Source: Syncephalis plumigaleata (lineage: Eukaryota > Zoopagomycota > Zoopagomycetes > Zoopagales > Piptocephalidaceae). Taken from it: a stretch of DNA of 24,421 bases. A program made the position numbers and the translations under genes. Each line of letters starts with the position of its first letter. Position 1 is the first letter of the stretch. Location of the stretch: the NCBI GenBank assembly GCA_025201365.1, contig JAIXMF010000202.1, forward strand, positions 1-24,421, written 5' to 3'. The notes below the pieces were generated by a model. The model saw only the letters and a program-made list of their open reading frames with translations, searched no databases and was not told the DNA's origin. Below are positions 1-7,712 of this stretch, piece by piece.

Positions 1-2
1 AC

Positions 3-548
3 GCGCCCAATATTGTTCTATCGAGTAAATTCATTCATAATATTCGCCGGTCGCAAAACATGAATGAAACCATCGAGATTCAAGTGGACTTTTACACGCC
101 ACACGAGAAGATTGCGGAATTGGCTCGACGCCTTGAAGAGTTCCTTGAAACACAAATGCCACGTGACTTTGTTCCTAAGTTAACGATCAATCTCGGTAGT
201 ATCGATAATACGAATCGTCTTGCACTTACCATGGTCATCGAGCATAAGAGTAACTGGCAGGATGGTGGACGTCGCTGGACACGTCGTACTAAATTCATGA
301 TGGCACTCAAGGAGATTATCACGGAATTGGATCTACGCTACTATCTACCACCGCAACGTGTGGAGTATTTGTCGCCATCGCGTTCCGCACCACCAGCCGA
401 TCAGCCATGGGCACCGTATCCAGGCAATCCAGATGATGCAGCATCATCAAGTGGCTCGCAAGGATTAAGACAGCGTAATAATGGCAACTCAACAGCTTAC
501 AGCAACGAGATGGCTAAACAGGCATTAGTCATGAATCAAGTGATGTAA
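3..548 (+). CDS. MscS-family mechanosensitive ion channel, C-terminal part (5' end outside window)
   Basis: The frame is open from base 3, so this is the last 181 codons of a longer gene and the Met at base 60 is internal. The segment reading SSKFIHNIRRSQNMNE followed by an amphipathic beta/alpha region matches the cytoplasmic C-terminal domain of fungal MscS-like channels (the Msy1/Msy2 type of fission yeast), where an Ile-x-N-[IV]-R-R-S-x-N-M segment is conserved. The tail from about residue 125 is Ser/Pro/Gln/Asn-rich and probably disordered. Fungal members sit in ER or other internal membranes and release ions on osmotic swelling. The membrane helices and any EF hand would lie upstream of the window. 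A possible poly(A) signal follows 38 bases after the stop. The family call rests on recognition of this motif, without a search. Confidence 0.8.
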   Translation, partial: APNIVLSSKFIHNIRRSQNMNETIEIQVDFYTPHEKIAELARRLEEFLETQMPRDFVPKLTINLGSIDNTNRLALTMVIEHKSNWQDGGRRWTRRTKFMMALKEIITELDLRYYLPPQRVEYLSPSRSAPPADQPWAPYPGNPDDAASSSGSQGLRQRNNGNSTAYSNEMAKQALVMNQVM

Positions 549-586
549 GCATAATCGTATACTATGCTGATACGATGCTATTAACA

Positions 587-592
587 AATAAA
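587..592 (+). terminator. Poly(A) signal of the MscS-like gene
   Basis: AATAAA 38 bases after the stop codon, in a T/A-rich stretch. Confidence 0.5.
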
Positions 593-663
593 CACTCTGT
601 TATTAATATTATTATTACAATAAGATAAATTAGTTTGAAATGAAGACAATGATTGTTTGCCTA

Positions 664-690
664 ATGATGATGATGATGATGATGATGATT
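664..690. repeat. (ATG)n microsatellite
   Basis: About nine ATG/GAT triplets in a row, ending just before the left end of the 697-1293 element. Non-coding here. Confidence 0.9.
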
Positions 691-696
691 TAACTA

Positions 697-1293
697 CAGG
701 CTTTTTCCATCCAATTTGCGCAGTTAGCCTTCTGTTTTTACGAATAAATAATAGTTAACACTTACAAGTATTACTACTCCGTATTTTGGGTGCCATTGTC
801 GTTTGGGCGACAGTGTGGCGGTTGACGATACAACCTGGTTAATTTGTTATTTGTTGTTTAGATCCCTCTTGATCTTGATCTTCATTTAGTGAATGCTTTG
901 CGGATGTACTAGGATCAGGAGGAGGAACGGCACGTCGTTGAAATTGTGTTGGAACACCCTTTCCATCGCGAACACTGTGGATAATCTGAATGAAGTTTAG
1001 ACATGCTGCCATATCCCAATTCCATACACGATAATCAATAGCTACTTGTAAGTACATGACATGGCAATATCCAACTATACTAGTACACTTGTATCGTCTC
1101 CCTTATAGAATTGATGATGATAGTTATCGCTATCAATAAATGATCCATTACTGAATACTGAATTGTTATTATTATCATGCTATATCAATTGGCATTTCTA
1201 CGGTGATAATGGTGTTAACAATTGTGTAAATCTATCTATCAATAAACCGCAAAAGTTAAAGGATAAATGCGCAAATTGGATGGAAAAACACTG
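697..1293. mobile_element. 597-bp TA-flanked MITE-like element, Tc1/mariner type
   Basis: The left end begins CAGGCTTTTTCC (697 onward). The right end read on the minus strand begins CAGTGTTTTTCC (1293 downward). The next 14 bases, ATCCAATTTGCGCA, are identical in both ends, and weaker similarity continues to about 55 bases. Both ends are flanked by TA (695-696 and 1294-1295), the target duplication of Tc1/mariner elements. The ends resemble those of the large element at 3192-7712 (CAGGGTTTTTCC, then CCTTTAACTTTTGC further in, which the right end shares), so the two are relatives but not the same subfamily. There is no transposase inside. The interior holds a 73-codon minus-strand frame and a short hairpin near 793-814 (8-bp stem with one G-T pair). 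Most likely a non-autonomous element, older than the large one because its ends have diverged. Confidence 0.8.
839..1057 (-). CDS. 72-aa open frame inside the 597-bp element, unknown
   Basis: An ATG-initiated minus-strand frame lying wholly inside the 697-1293 element. The first half (YLQVAIDYRVWNWDMA and onward) has the mixed hydrophobic/charged composition of a folded protein; the second half is Pro/Ser/Glu/Gln-rich like a disordered tail. I recognise no family. The frame is open upstream of the ATG for about 14 codons, so the piece could be the 3' exon of a host gene captured by the element, or a chance frame. No convincing upstream exon was found. Low confidence that it is expressed. Confidence 0.2.
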   Translation of the reverse strand: MYLQVAIDYRVWNWDMAACLNFIQIIHSVRDGKGVPTQFQRRAVPPPDPSTSAKHSLNEDQDQEGSKQQITN

Positions 1294-1483
1294 TATAAAT
1301 ATCGTGTTTGTGTGGAGATGTACCACCACCATCTCTTTCTCTCCCCACTTTCTCTCGATTTGGCACTTCCCTGTTTCTCACCTCTCTTTTTCTTATTGAA
1401 CAACCTCGTTACCCTTGTTCATCCTCCATTCTACTGGTAAACTATTAAGCAATCCGACCATTAGGCATGTTAGTATATATGGT

Positions 1484-2854
1484 ATGCGTGCTAGACCCTA
1501 TCACTACTTGTTAGCAGCTGCCTGGCACGGTAAATCCAGCTGGTACACGTTGGCAGCAAAGCACACGTCTTTGTTGAAACCGCCTACTACCACGTCAAAG
1601 TCACCGTCGCTATTGTCCACGGGTGCAGAAAAGTCAGTAGCGAATGTCAGTGGCACAATTACTATTCCGCATAAAATACCAAATATTCACGAGTTATCCG
1701 CGCAACATCGTTTGAAAACTCGTCGTCGTGTGGATGCAGGAGGCGATGCATTCTTTTGTGCCACGGATCATGATGCAGTAGCATTAGGTAAGATGACATG
1801 ATTGGTAGTGCTCATATAGGATGACATTGATGTCTAACAACGTGATTATTTGTATAGGTGTTGCAGATGGTGTATCTGAATCAGCCAAGGTAATTATTCT
1901 ACTAGTACATTGTTGACTGCAACTAATCACTATATGAATAGTATGGTGGTAATCCATCAGAATTCTCATGGCTCATGATGGAGATGGCATCAGATCGTTT
2001 TCATAAGATACAACAACAACGATTAAAGAAACAGAATGTAGACGGATATATACCACGAGAATCAGTAGTGGATGCACGTGAGATCATGGAGGGTGCCTAT
2101 GAAGATATGCTTGCACGATCACCCTTAATTACTGGTAAGTAGTAGGATGAAGCATAAATAGGATCTATAATAACAGCTATAATCATCATAGGTAGTAGTA
2201 CCGTATGTTTGTTGACACTATGCCAAGAGACTGGTGTACTAGACTCGGCCACCTTAGGTGATAGTGGCTATGCAGTATTCCGTGATGGTCGTTTACATCA
2301 TCGCTCAACTGTACAGCAACATCGATTCAATTACCCATATCAATTATCAATTAGAACACTACAGTCAACAGATATTCATACAACGGATGTTACTCTATCA
2401 TCTGATGGCGGTAAAGCAACTGAGAAGCACTTGACTGAAACTACCGTTGCGAATGGACCTATACTGCCTAAAGATGCGGTAACAGACAGTCATCAGTTGC
2501 AAGATGGTGATCTAGTTCTACTTGCATCAGATGGGTTCATGGATAATATGCATGAGAATGAAGTGGTACAAGTAATAGAAACGGAACCATCCCTACTGAC
2601 TGATGCACGACAATGGGATTCGGAACTAGAGGATGCACTGTGTCGTGTTGCATGGCGATTAGTACAAACATCCTGGACACTCTCGCAGGATCCTAATCGT
2701 TTATCACCTTGGGCACAGTCAGCTCGTGACCTTGATGCAAGTTATTCGATGGGCGGGTAAGTTATTTATCGATCATATACATTACTAGTTACTCATTCCA
2801 AATAGAAAACCAGATGATATCACATTAATGCTTGCTCTTGTAAGAAGACTGTAA
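1484..2854 (+). CDS. PP2C-type Ser/Thr protein phosphatase, PTC7/azr1-like, probably mitochondrial
   Basis: Five exons: 1484-1787, 1858-1889, 1942-2134, 2192-2756 and 2806-2854. Introns are 70, 52, 57 and 49 bases, all GT-AG and phase-consistent; the product is 380 aa. The first ATG gives an N-terminus rich in Arg/Lys/Ser with no acidic residue in the first 45, as in mitochondrial targeting signals; the nearest upstream in-frame start is only a TTG. PP2C metal-binding motifs are present: GGDAFF (D88), GVADGV (D105), LASDGFMDN, and KPDDIT near the end. TLGDSGY and the QQHRFNYPYQL segment are typical of the Ptc7/PPTC7 branch, which in yeast dephosphorylates Coq7 to activate coenzyme Q synthesis. 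The usual GVGGW after the second motif reads GVSES here. Before the transposon inserted, this gene and RRP8 were convergent, about 320 bases apart. Confidence 0.88.
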
Positions 2855-3191
2855 TCAATACGATATAACTAAGCAATTGAATGATCATTTCTCGATATCA
2901 CTCAAAGATCAAGTCAACATAAACCAAATTCATTCATGTACTCTATTTTAGGTTTATAGGCTTGTCTTTCTTTTCGATACACAACAGCGATGCGATGATG
3001 ATGATGATTTATGTTGCTTACACTTTCACATTTATTAATAACAATGTATACTTTCTAATTCATTAGTGTCTGAATGATTTGATAACTAATCAATGAACAT
3101 GTTAATATTCTATAATCTTGTATTTTATATGTCAATACGAGTAATGGAGTTTATTAAACCAATGTCTATTTATTAACGTCGTTTATATATA
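2855..3191. other. 3' intergenic region holding the severed RRP8 tail
   Basis: No gene of its own. On the minus strand 3191-3173 encodes the detached RRP8 ending: it completes the Cys codon and then reads IYKRR and TAA. Two AATAAA signals follow on the minus strand (3169-3174 and 3150-3155), presumably the original RRP8 poly(A) region. TA at 3190-3191 is the left copy of the transposon target duplication. The rest is A/T-rich with a short GAT repeat near 2990. Confidence 0.85.
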
Positions 3192-3463
3192 CAGGGTTTT
3201 TCCAACCAGTTGGCATTGTTGGCCTTTAACTTTTGCTCTCATTGAAAAATAATTTTGCATACTAGTTAGCATCTTTGTCTTTATCATTATGCGGGTATGG
3301 AATCCACCATTAGCAGATACTTTGTTCTTTGTTTAGCATTCGCCCTATGTTATTCACCACAATACAAATGCCCTTGTGTCCGCATCAAACAATGCTTTGC
3401 AGCGTACGTTTTGCATTGCTAGAACTCACCTTGCACTAATAATGTATCTGCCAAATAATAAAA
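3192..3463 (+). repeat. Left terminal inverted repeat, 272 bp
   Basis: Matches the reverse complement of 7441-7712 at 271 of 272 positions, compared line by line. The one difference is C at 3451 against A at 7453 (T on the minus strand). The inner end carries AATAAA on the plus strand. Confidence 0.97.
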
Positions 3464-3528
3464 CGTTTTTCTGTTAACAAAGGTTTGATGGTGTATCACA
3501 TTGGAAGCGTACGTAATTGGTAAAAGAA

Positions 3529-3534
3529 TTTATT
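3529..3534 (-). terminator. Poly(A) signal of the transposase gene
   Basis: AATAAA on the minus strand 8 bases after the transposase stop codon. Confidence 0.45.
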
Positions 3535-3541
3535 AACGTGA

Positions 3542-5042
3542 CTACAGATTAGATTCTTTTGCAAGACAACGGTCAAAGAATGTCTGAGCATGTTTAATCC
3601 AAGCAATGCAGTTATCTTTTGTAATAAGCTTGCTGGATTCTATTATTCGCTCCTCAATAGAATCATTCTCGCACAGTTCAGATCTTATTACGCCTGCCTT
3701 GAGCTTTGACCAGCATTCCTCTATAGGGTTCAGGAATGGCGAATAGGGCGGTAGGTAGGCGCAGTGGTGACCATGGGACTCTAATAGTTCTGCTACTGCT
3801 TTGGATTTGTGAATGGGCGCATTATCCATAATAAAGTATCGATTCTTCATATTGTTCTCGGCCAAAACTGTAATGGCCTGTTGTAAGAACATTAGGAAAT
3901 GTGTAGTCCTTGTTCCGATACGTCCGTGTATTTCCTCCGCTTTGGCGCCTTTCGTTTTGCGTTTCTTGACCGATTCTAACTTTGGCGTCTTCATGGAGAA
4001 ATTTAGAACGCCATCAGCACTAATGGCACCTAAAACTGAATATGTCACGCCACGTTGCGTGAGGACTGTCGCTTTGGCAGGCTCTCCTTTCTTCGAGCGA
4101 CCACGCGTTCGCCGTGCGTTTACGCTAAATCCAGCTTCGTCAATGAACACACAGTTTGATAAAAAGTCCATTTCTGTGTTGGCAATCCACCCGCCAACTA
4201 TTTCTGCCCGTAATTCAATGGTGCGCGGCTCATTTCGAGCAGCTGGAATTCGCTCTAATTTTTTCATTGTTAAGCTACAATGCTTCACCATGTGCTTTTG
4301 AAGGGCGGATGTCGTGATACTTAAGCCTTCAAACGCTGCCTCAATCTTCTTCTTCGCCTCGTTAAGCGTTAAAGTTGCATCATCTTCGTATATCTTAATT
4401 AAAAACTCAGTATGCTCTTCAAACAATTTCTGATTGCCGTTCTTCTTTTTTGTTGCAGTCTTTTCCTTTACTACAACGTTGCCATCGTCTGCCAATTCCT
4501 CGCGAGTAAACATTTCTTTTTGCTCTTCTCTCCATGTTTGGATATATTTTTGTCCCGTCCGCTCATGTATACCACATTGGCGAGCCGCCGCTGCAGCCGA
4601 AAATTTACCCGTGCTGTATAGGTCGATAAGGCGAGCTTTTTGCGCTTCTGTATATCTCCGGTATGTACCACGTGAGGCCTGCTTCGGCGCTTCCTATTCA
4701 ATAATAAATACATTGTATTCACTCATTGCATGTTAACATTACCTCTTTGTCATCATCCTTGTCTTTTTCCGCTTGATTGGTAATTGGCTCCTCTTCCCTT
4801 ATTTCAACAATATTAACCTCCTCGTCCACTTCACTGCTTGATTCGAGCATTCTTTCCGGCGGAGATGAGACTGGTGTCGAAGAATATTTATATATAGGTT
4901 TTACTTCGCCAGTATCTGCTATAAAGATTGCTCTATTGAGCATAGATATCTCCATTTCGTCGGAATCAGTAAGGGAGCCTGCAGCAACAAATAGCGTTGA
5001 TGCATATTCAAGGGCATCTTCAGCACGAGTATTGTTAGTCAT
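3542..5042 (-). CDS. Tc1/IS630-type DDE transposase (DD34E), two exons
   Basis: Exons 5042-4743 and 4693-3542 are joined by a 49-base intron (donor GTAATG, acceptor GAATAG, phase 0), giving 483 aa. The splice restores a helix-turn-helix at about residues 108-156 (RGTYRRY ... CGIHERTGQKYIQTW) in frame with the catalytic domain; reading exon 2 alone from its internal Met would lose it. Catalytic residues: D285 in FIDEAGF, D390 in FIMDNAPIH, and E425 in PYSPFLNPIEECW. The last two are 34 residues apart, the DD34E spacing. The N-terminal 100 residues are acidic and Ser-rich. Residues about 338-360 are a Lys-rich insertion between the first two catalytic residues. The start was chosen as the ATG just before TNNTRAED; an in-frame ATG at 5102 would add a hydrophobic stretch. 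The enzyme should cut at the inverted repeats and insert into TA. Confidence 0.93.
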
Positions 5043-5320
5043 GTTTAAAATAAAAACACTAGTGAATTGTAAAAGTTGAAAGCGCGGCAAGTAAAAGCAC
5101 ATCAAAGGCAAGTCAGTTGAATAACGGTATAATTGTACCTGATTATTTTAATATATATATATATATTCGCATTCTAAATGCTCTTGTGCTTGTATACTGA
5201 GAGGTCCTTGTGCCAAAGAGGTCCTTGTGTCGGTATTCTTACAGGTCATTGTTTCTGAAATGTCCTTGTTTGTAAGCTGTCATTGATTTAAAAATAGTAT
5301 TATATCATTATTCTAAAATA

Positions 5321-5820
5321 TCATTGTGCCAATGTGTCAATATGTCAATGTGTCAATACGCCAATATGTCAATATTTCATTGTTTTAATATGTCAATATG
5401 TGAATGTGCGAATGCGTCATTGTTTCAATAGATCAATAAGTCAACGTGCCAAAGCACCAATATTTCAATATGCAAATGTTCCAAAGTTCCAAATGTATAA
5501 GATTAACAGTGAGCCAATGTGCCAATGTGTGAATTGTCCAATGCGCCAACGCGCCAACGCGCGAATAACTCAATGCGTCAATACGTCAATGGGTGAATTG
5601 TCCAATGCGTCAATGCGCCAACACGCAAATATGTCAATGCGTGAATGTGTCAATATGTGAATTGGTCAATGTGCGAATGTGCCAATGCGTGAATTTTTTA
5701 ATACGGTAATACGGCAATACGCGAATACACCAATACGGCAATATGTGAATAAGTCAATACGGCAATACGTGAATATAATAATACGTGAGTACGTCAATAC
5801 GTGGATACGCCAATGTGTAA
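5321..5820. repeat. Degenerate 8-bp tandem array, consensus CAATRYGY
   Basis: About 60 imperfect copies of an 8-base unit (CAATATGT, CAATGTGT, CAATACGC, GAATGCGT and similar). Because 8 is not a multiple of 3, translations in all frames show a meaningless 24-base repeat of peptides; no protein is claimed. It lies in the spacer upstream of the transposase gene. An (AT)8 run at 5151-5166 and looser GGTCCTTGTG/GTCATTG-type copies at about 5200-5300 lead into it. Confidence 0.9.
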
Positions 5821-6204
5821 TGTTATTAGTGCACGTTACCTCCTATCATCATATATATCGCAAATAACAATTGTCTATTTCCTTAGGCCACCGGTGCTCT
5901 ACCTACTTCCTCGGCCAGGGATTCGCGTGACAGTGAACATGCCGCTGCTCATGCGTCATAATAATCCCTTGTGTCAGTGTGTATAATAGCTACAATCTGA
6001 ATAGTGCGATGATTCTTTGTTCTTTATTTCAATAAAAATATAGGGACATGTATATATATATATTCGCTCCTGTGGTGCGAACAATCACGCTCACGCCATA
6101 GCTATTGTTCCACGTATAGACTGTTGATTCTGTTGACCTGTGTATGTTACCATCAGTTTCGTAAATTATTAAGGCGGATTAAACCAATGGCAATTGAACC
6201 TTGA
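5821..6204. other. Spacer between the two repeat arrays in the transposon
   Basis: Unique sequence with no credible frame. It includes an (AT)n run at 6051-6063 and a more G+C-rich patch at about 5880-5960. No gene or RNA was recognised. Confidence 0.6.
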
Positions 6205-6775
6205 TATATTGACAAATCGTCACAATGTGTCAATAGCGCACAATGTCAATGTTCATTGTCTTACTAACAATGACGCACTGTGTCAATGTTATAAGCTATC
6301 AACACTCCATTATGTCCGTATGACAATAGCATGCAGTGTCTATGTTCATTGTCTCAGTATGACCATAGTACACAATGCCAACGTTCATTGTCAGCATTCG
6401 CTGTCTTGATATGACAATAGTACACAATGCCAATGTTCTAAGCTATCAGCATTCCATTGTGCCAGTATGACAATATTATTATGTGCTATTGTTATTAAGA
6501 CGACGAATGTTGACATAGAATATTGGCATTGTACGTTGAACACTTTTCGCACACAACAATAACACACAATGCCGACATTTTATGCTAGCATTCATTGTCT
6601 CAATAATGATAACGGACAATGTCGATATCTTAAGCTATCAAAATTCCATTATGCCCGTGTGATAATAGCACACAATTTCAATGTTCGCTGTCAATATCCG
6701 TTGTCTTAGTATGACAGTAGCGCACAACGTCAACAGTCTAAGCTATCAGCATTCGTTGGCTCAGTATGGTAATAT
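6205..6775. repeat. Degenerate repeats of about 60-75 bp, CACAATG/CATTGTC-rich
   Basis: Recurring blocks: ATGACAATAGCACACAATG, then CAATGTTC, then TAAGCTATCAGCATTC, then CATTGTCTCAGT, repeated with substitutions and deletions about eight to ten times. The AAGCTATCA block recurs at about 6293, 6430, 6634 and 6740. CAATG and its complement CATTG both abound, so many sites can pair with each other. The array lies upstream of the 6891 gene, on the opposite side of the spacer from the 8-bp array. Confidence 0.8.
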
Positions 6776-6890
6776 ACAGAAGCATGTAAAACATTTAAAA
6801 ACACGTTAGAAGCGTTCATCTTCAAAAAAGTTCATTACAAACATTTCATTACTTTTTATTTTGTGTCAAATCAACACGCCAAATTATAAA

Positions 6891-7352
6891 ATGGACAATA
6901 GCACGACCTCATCCAGTACCGCTCGCCAATCTTATCAAGCTGTAGTGAGGAAAAGACGCGGACAATATAAACATTACGAGCCTGGTCAGATTAAATCATT
7001 TCTGTTTAATTATTTTTGTCTCAAGATGACTTTGGACGAGGCAAGTCGGAATTCAGGTGTTACTAAAAGTACAGGCCGTCGATACGTTAAAAAATGCCGA
7101 GACAACAAAAGTGAACTTACTAAGTTTGGTATATGTTTTCGTACTAATACGCAAGGTACGTATAAAGATGAGATCTATAATAATTCGCTGACACAACGTT
7201 ATAAGATCGTTTACAACGGCAGCCCGAAAATATTCAATATAGATTTACAAAATTTAAGTGACCGCATACATATTTCAATGTATCACGATGTAGCATTAAA
7301 TAAACGCTATTATAAATATTTCTTTGCGAATGTTAAAAACATCATACGTTGA
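6891..7352 (+). CDS. Transposon-encoded small helix-turn-helix protein, 153 aa
   Basis: Starts at the ATG at 6891; the frame is open further upstream but only to a TTG. About residues 22-70 (RGQYKHY ... SGVTKSTGRRYVKK) align without gaps over 49 residues with the transposase helix-turn-helix at its residues 108-156: 14 identities, including R-G-x-Y, Y, Q, Y, K, A-x-R, G-[IV], T-G and Y. No DDE residues follow. The remaining about 80 residues (KIFNIDLQNLSDRI and onward) match nothing I know. It lies just inside the right inverted repeat and is divergent from the transposase. It could be a transposition repressor, a second end-binding factor, or a decayed remnant of a duplicated transposase gene. 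An intact ATG-to-stop frame argues against decay. Confidence 0.65.
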   Translation: MDNSTTSSSTARQSYQAVVRKRRGQYKHYEPGQIKSFLFNYFCLKMTLDEASRNSGVTKSTGRRYVKKCRDNKSELTKFGICFRTNTQGTYKDEIYNNSLTQRYKIVYNGSPKIFNIDLQNLSDRIHISMYHDVALNKRYYKYFFANVKNIIR

Positions 7353-7440
7353 TTCAAGTAGCCAGAATACAGAATACACTAGACACATATGCATTAAACT
7401 AAGCTAGGTGTAGCACCATTATTATTATTATTAGCAGAAT

Positions 7441-7712
7441 TTTTATTATTTGACAGATACATTATTAGTGCAAGGTGAGTTCTAGCAATGCAAAACGTAC
7501 GCTGCAAAGCATTGTTTGATGCGGACACAAGGGCATTTGTATTGTGGTGAATAACATAGGGCGAATGCTAAACAAAGAACAAAGTATCTGCTAATGGTGG
7601 ATTCCATACCCGCATAATGATAAAGACAAAGATGCTAACTAGTATGCAAAATTATTTTTCAATGAGAGCAAAAGTTAAAGGCCAACAATGCCAACTGGTT
7701 GGAAAAACCCTG
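7441..7712 (-). repeat. Right terminal inverted repeat, 272 bp
   Basis: Inverted copy of 3192-3463 with one difference. Its outermost 38 bases on the minus strand now serve as the end of the RRP8 reading frame, with a TAA at 7677-7675. Confidence 0.97.
7442..7447 (-). terminator. Possible replacement poly(A) signal for RRP8 inside the inverted repeat
   Basis: AATAAA on the minus strand at the inner edge of the right inverted repeat, about 230 bases beyond the new RRP8 stop. Position and strand fit; use is inferred. Confidence 0.35.

Larger units (their letters stand above)
3192..7712. mobile_element. Complete Tc1/mariner-IS630-type DNA transposon, 4,521 bp
   Basis: The element starts CAGGGTTTTTCC at 3192 and ends with the reverse complement at 7712. 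Terminal inverted repeats are 272 bases each and differ at one base. TA dinucleotides at 3190-3191 and 7713-7714 are the target duplication. Inside are a spliced DD34E transposase gene on the minus strand (3542-5042), a divergent gene for a 153-aa helix-turn-helix protein (6891-7352), and a repeat-rich 1.8-kb spacer between them. It is long for a Tc1/mariner element (usually 1.3-2.4 kb). Near-identical ends and an unbroken transposase frame suggest recent, possibly current, activity. It lies in the last codons of RRP8, with transposase and RRP8 on the same strand. Confidence 0.97.

Noticed and set aside
3169-3539. The same 11 bases, TTTATTAACGT, at the old RRP8 stop (3169-3179) and at the transposase stop (3529-3539)
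   Set aside because: Short A/T-rich match around stop/poly(A) sequences on both sides of the inverted repeat; most simply a coincidence.
5334-5867. Open frames of 108 and 62 codons on the plus strand
   Set aside because: They are translations of the 8-bp array; the peptides repeat with a 24-base period and no start or composition supports a protein.
5875-5945. tRNA-like wording on the minus strand (GTAGGTAGAGCACCGGT)
   Set aside because: It recalls a D-arm and anticodon stem start, but no matching acceptor stem, anticodon stem partner or T-arm could be paired in order.
5201-6780. Possible CRISPR-like array in the transposon
   Set aside because: Units are degenerate, adjacent without unique spacers of fixed length, and the genome is eukaryotic.
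7114-7156. Possible very short intron in the small HTH gene (TACTAATACGCAAG ending)
   Set aside because: It would be about 27 bases, below any intron seen elsewhere in the window, and the frame is open without it.
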